Source: Betaproteobacteria bacterium (GTDB lineage: Bacteria; Pseudomonadota; Gammaproteobacteria; Burkholderiales; Rhodocyclaceae). Taken from it: DNA of 17,069 bases. The position numbers and the translations under genes are program-made. The notes under the pieces are model-generated. The model made no database searches. It was not told the origin of the DNA and worked only from the letters and a program-made list of their open reading frames with translations. Below are positions 14,875-17,069 of the stretch, in pieces (position 1 is the stretch's first letter; each line of letters starts with the position of its first letter). The DNA lies in NCBI GenBank assembly GCA_020047725.1, contig JAIFNM010000081.1:1-17069 (forward strand), given 5' to 3'.

Positions 14875-15669
14875 CTACCACAGCTTCCACCACGGCTCCT
14901 TGCGTTCCAGCCCTCGCGTGTAATACACGCTATCCGGATAGTTCTTGCGCATCACGCGTTCGATATCGTCACGCAGGTCGTTCATTCCCATCTGGTCGTA
15001 AGCCTTGACCATAATGAATAGCGCTTCTTCCGTTGCCGGTGCTTCCGGGTAGTTCTTCAGAGCAAATTGGGCGCGGTTGATGGCTGCCACATAGGCGTTG
15101 CGTTTCATGTAATAACGAGCGACGTGCACTTCCAGGGAGGCCAGCGCATTGACAAGATATTTCATGCGCAGAATGGCATCCGGCGTGTATTTGCTGTCCG
15201 GGAAGCGGGTCACCAGTTCGCGGAAGGCATCAAAGGCTTCGCGCGCACCTTTTGGGTCGCGCTCCGTCATGTCCTGCCGGCTGATCTGACCGAGGAGCCC
15301 CAGATCCTCGTTGAAGTTCACCAGACCGCGCAGGTAGAAAACGTAGTCAACGTTCGGGTGATTCGGATGCAGTTTAATGAAGCGGTCACAGGCGGCTACG
15401 GCCGAGGCAGGTTCGTTGTCCTTCCAGTAGGCGTAGGCGATGTCAATCTGGGCTTGCTGGGCAAAACGGCCGTAGGGATATCGCGATTCGAGCTTTTCGA
15501 AATATTTGATCGCCTTTTCGTACGAAGCATCATTCATGGCGTCTTTGGCTTCGGCATACAGCTTGTTGGCCGACCAGCCGATGGTTTCGTCTTTCTGTTC
15601 AGGCAACAATCCGCACCCGGCTAAGAGCGTGGCCAGGAAAAGCGCTGCGATAACCGCTAAACTACGCAT
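14875..15669 (-). CDS. bamD: Outer membrane protein assembly factor BamD (ComL-like lipoprotein)
   Basis: BamD is an essential lipoprotein of the BAM complex, which inserts beta-barrel proteins into the outer membrane from the periplasmic side. The 264-residue product begins with a lipoprotein signal peptide with lipobox LLAGC, making Cys19 the lipidated residue. TPR-like helical repeats follow (YEKAIKYFEKLESRYPYG, about 50-67; SAVAACDRFIKLHPNHPN, about 89-106; later repeats to about 245). Segments such as GLVNFNEDLG and YYMKRNAYVAAINRA are typical of the family. ATG 15669 has a GGA about 9 nt upstream. The gene is divergent from rluD and the two start codons are practically superposed, so its promoter must lie inside rluD. 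Confidence 0.97.
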   Translation of the reverse strand: MRSLAVIAALFLATLLAGCGLLPEQKDETIGWSANKLYAEAKDAMNDASYEKAIKYFEKLESRYPYGRFAQQAQIDIAYAYWKDNEPASAVAACDRFIKLHPNHPNVDYVFYLRGLVNFNEDLGLLGQISRQDMTERDPKGAREAFDAFRELVTRFPDSKYTPDAILRMKYLVNALASLEVHVARYYMKRNAYVAAINRAQFALKNYPEAPATEEALFIMVKAYDQMGMNDLRDDIERVMRKNYPDSVYYTRGLERKEPWWKLW

Positions 15670-15670
15670 G

Positions 15671-16795
15671 ATGAAAATTCCACATAAAAAAACTGAAGTC
15701 GTTTTACCCGAAGAAGGTATCGGGGAAGGCGAAAAGCGCGTCGATTATAGCGCAAACCCCAAGCTTGCTCTGAGCGTTCCCGCCGATTGCGGTGGGCAAC
15801 GGTTGGATCAAGTTCTTGCCCGGCTTCGGCCACAGCATTCGCGAAACCGGCTGCAAAACTGGATCCGCGAAGGCCGGGTTGCTGTGGGCGGAGTGATCGT
15901 CAGCGAACCAAAGCAGAAGCTTTGGGGGGGGGAAGTCGTTGAACTGACTGAGGCACCTGATGAGCACAACCAGTCATCATCGCCGGAGGATATTGCACTC
16001 AATATCGTCTATGAAGACGAAACCCTGATTGTGCTCGACAAGCAGGCCGGCCTGGTTGTGCATCCGGGCAGCGGAAACTGGAGCGGAACCTTGCTCAATG
16101 CTTTGCTTTACCTTGACCCTGAACTCGAAAAGGTGCCCCGTGCCGGCATCGTGCATCGACTCGACAAGGACACCAGCGGCTTGATGGTTGTTGCCCGAAC
16201 GATTGAGGCGCAGACCAATCTGGTTCGTCAACTTCAGGCGCGTACAGTCAAACGCTACTATCAGGCGCTGGTACGCGGCAATGTCGAACGCGGCGGTACC
16301 GTAGACGAGCCGATTGCCCGCCACCCGACGCAGCGGACGAAAATGGCCGTCGTAAAAACCGGAAAACCTGCGCGAACCCACTACCGGGTCGTCGAGCGAT
16401 TTCTTGAGTGCACGCTCGTCGAATGCGCGCTGGAAACCGGCCGGACACACCAGATTCGGGTGCATATGACGTCCATCGGGCATCCGCTGGTTGGCGATCA
16501 GGTTTACGGCGGAGGAACCAGTCGCATTCCCAAAGGCCCAGAGTTCCACCGACAGGCGCTGCATGCCCGTCGCCTGGGCCTCATCCATCCGGCGAGCGGT
16601 AAACCGATGCTCTGGAAATCGAATATGCCCGAGGATATGGCTGAGTTGATCGGTACCGCACGTTCGGAGGCCTTCGAGGCACGCGCGATTGAAGAGGACG
16701 AAGACTGGGACGAGGATTTCGACGACGGCCCGGAAATCATCTATGTCCGTGGCGATGGCGAGAATGTAGATGACGACGAGGACGATGTTGAATAG
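15671..16795 (+). CDS. rluD: 23S rRNA pseudouridine synthase RluD (RluA family)
   Basis: RluD converts uridines 1911, 1915 and 1917 of 23S rRNA helix 69 to pseudouridine. Numbered from ATG 15671 (374 residues): an S4 RNA-binding domain (about 42-95, RLDQVLARL...NWIREGRV) precedes the catalytic domain. Asp165 in HRLDKDTSGL is the nucleophile, and ALETGRTHQIRVH and GHPLVGDQVYGG complete the core. The last 40 or so residues form an acidic tail (DEDWDEDFDDG, then DDDEDDVE) absent from the 326-residue E. coli protein. A second in-frame ATG at 15668 and a long open frame back to 15506 exist, but the latter is antisense to bamD. No ribosome site precedes either ATG. The S4 region holds a G9 run (15924-15932). 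It overlaps pgeF by 11 nt. Confidence 0.94.
   Translation: MKIPHKKTEVVLPEEGIGEGEKRVDYSANPKLALSVPADCGGQRLDQVLARLRPQHSRNRLQNWIREGRVAVGGVIVSEPKQKLWGGEVVELTEAPDEHNQSSSPEDIALNIVYEDETLIVLDKQAGLVVHPGSGNWSGTLLNALLYLDPELEKVPRAGIVHRLDKDTSGLMVVARTIEAQTNLVRQLQARTVKRYYQALVRGNVERGGTVDEPIARHPTQRTKMAVVKTGKPARTHYRVVERFLECTLVECALETGRTHQIRVHMTSIGHPLVGDQVYGGGTSRIPKGPEFHRQALHARRLGLIHPASGKPMLWKSNMPEDMAELIGTARSEAFEARAIEEDEDWDEDFDDGPEIIYVRGDGENVDDDEDDVE
15744..15749 (-). promoter_or_regulatory. Probable -10 box of the bamD promoter, inside rluD
   Basis: On the minus strand this reads TATAAT, within the codons for D25-Y26-S27 of rluD. Transcription would start near 15737 and give a leader of about 68 nt before the bamD ATG. 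A good -35 is not seen at 16-18 bp spacing. Confidence 0.45.
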
Positions 16796-17069
16796 CCCGT
16801 CCTGTTTTGTTCCCGACTGGCCGACGCCTCAGAATGTACGCAGCCTTGTTACGACACGGAACGGCGGCGTAAGTCAGGGCGTTTTTTCCAGTTTTAACCT
16901 GGGTACTCACGTCGGCGATGATCCTTCGGCGGTGGCAGTCAACCGTGGGCGTGTAGTTGCTTCGGTTCAGGGCACGCCTGTCTGGCTGAATCAGGTCCAT
17001 GGCACCCGAGTTTTCGATACCGCCAGGTTCTCTGTGGGCGATCAACCGCCCGAAGCCGATGCCTTGTTT
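16785..17069 (+). CDS. pgeF: Peptidoglycan editing factor PgeF (laccase-domain, YfiH family), 5' part
   Basis: The frame runs from ATG 16785 to the last base of the window, giving the first 95 residues of a protein normally about 240-260 long. YfiH/PgeF is a copper- or zinc-binding polyphenol-oxidase-fold protein that prevents misincorporation of serine in place of alanine in peptidoglycan stems; related proteins act on purine nucleosides. Visible hallmarks are the N-terminal VTTRNGGVSQGVFSSFNLG segment, the GDDP..V..NR pattern, and LNQVHG, whose His is a metal ligand. The remaining ligands lie beyond the edge. The ATG overlaps the rluD stop by 11 nt with GAGG just upstream, so coupled translation is likely. 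A TTG at 16788 is an alternative start. The rluD-pgeF pairing is the same as in E. coli. Confidence 0.93.
   Translation, partial: MLNSPSCFVPDWPTPQNVRSLVTTRNGGVSQGVFSSFNLGTHVGDDPSAVAVNRGRVVASVQGTPVWLNQVHGTRVFDTARFSVGDQPPEADALF

Noticed and set aside
15506..15667. Upstream in-frame extension of rluD
   Set aside because: It is antisense to the bamD signal peptide and N-terminus, and RluD proteins do not have such an extension; the start was placed at the ATG pair 15668/15671.
1..17069. Mobile elements, CRISPR arrays, tRNA or rRNA genes
   Set aside because: None found: no transposase or integrase motifs, no regularly spaced repeats, and no cloverleaf or rRNA-like stretch. The only clear repeat is the two-copy TATCCATGAGG.

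Overview
The window looks like ordinary chromosomal backbone of a betaproteobacterium, most likely of the Rhodocyclales (Dechloromonas/Azonexus-like). The grounds are neighbourhoods known from Proteobacteria (gloB-yafS-rnhA-dnaQ, and bamD divergent from rluD-pgeF), RdgC and RmuC, a DUF748 protein, and the many two-component and c-di-GMP signalling genes. The placement comes from gene content and remembered synteny, not from a search. I see no IS element, prophage, integrase, tRNA, rRNA or CRISPR array. Both edges cut genes: a HAD phosphatase at the left and pgeF at the right.

Layout. 1-1325 (+): the end of a HAD phosphatase, then a membrane-anchored S49 signal-peptide peptidase. 1349-2588 (-): rdgC followed by a small GIY-YIG protein. 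2707-3120 (+): a small, mostly disordered, Arg/Pro- and Ser/Gly-rich protein of unknown function, ending in a terminator that can work in both directions. 3181-3301: a non-coding stretch with two related hairpins that lies downstream of dnaQ on the minus strand. 3302-5228 (-): a compact yafS-like methyltransferase / rnhA / dnaQ operon. 5256-6017 (+): gloB, divergent from that operon. 6023-7392 (-): a REC-GGDEF diguanylate cyclase followed by a single-domain response regulator. 7549-14808 (+): a 1136-residue DUF748/AsmA-like envelope protein, rmuC, and a Ser/Thr kinase-HDOD-GAF fusion, closed by a 13-bp-stem terminator. 14875-15669 (-): bamD. 15671-17069 (+): rluD and the start of pgeF, divergent from bamD with almost no intergenic DNA.

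Themes. Genome maintenance is represented by rdgC, the GIY-YIG protein, dnaQ, rnhA and rmuC. Envelope work is represented by sppA, DUF748, bamD and pgeF. Signalling is represented by the diguanylate cyclase, the CheY-like receiver and the kinase-HDOD-GAF protein. No large unknown system is present. The observations most worth a second look are small: the paired GGA-loop hairpins after dnaQ, a G9 tract in rluD where any 1-base slip ends the protein early, an A8 tract in the dnaQ linker, a predicted leaderless gloB promoter built into the yafS start codon, the bamD/rluD shared start region, and the kinase-HDOD-GAF fusion with its A/C-only leader.
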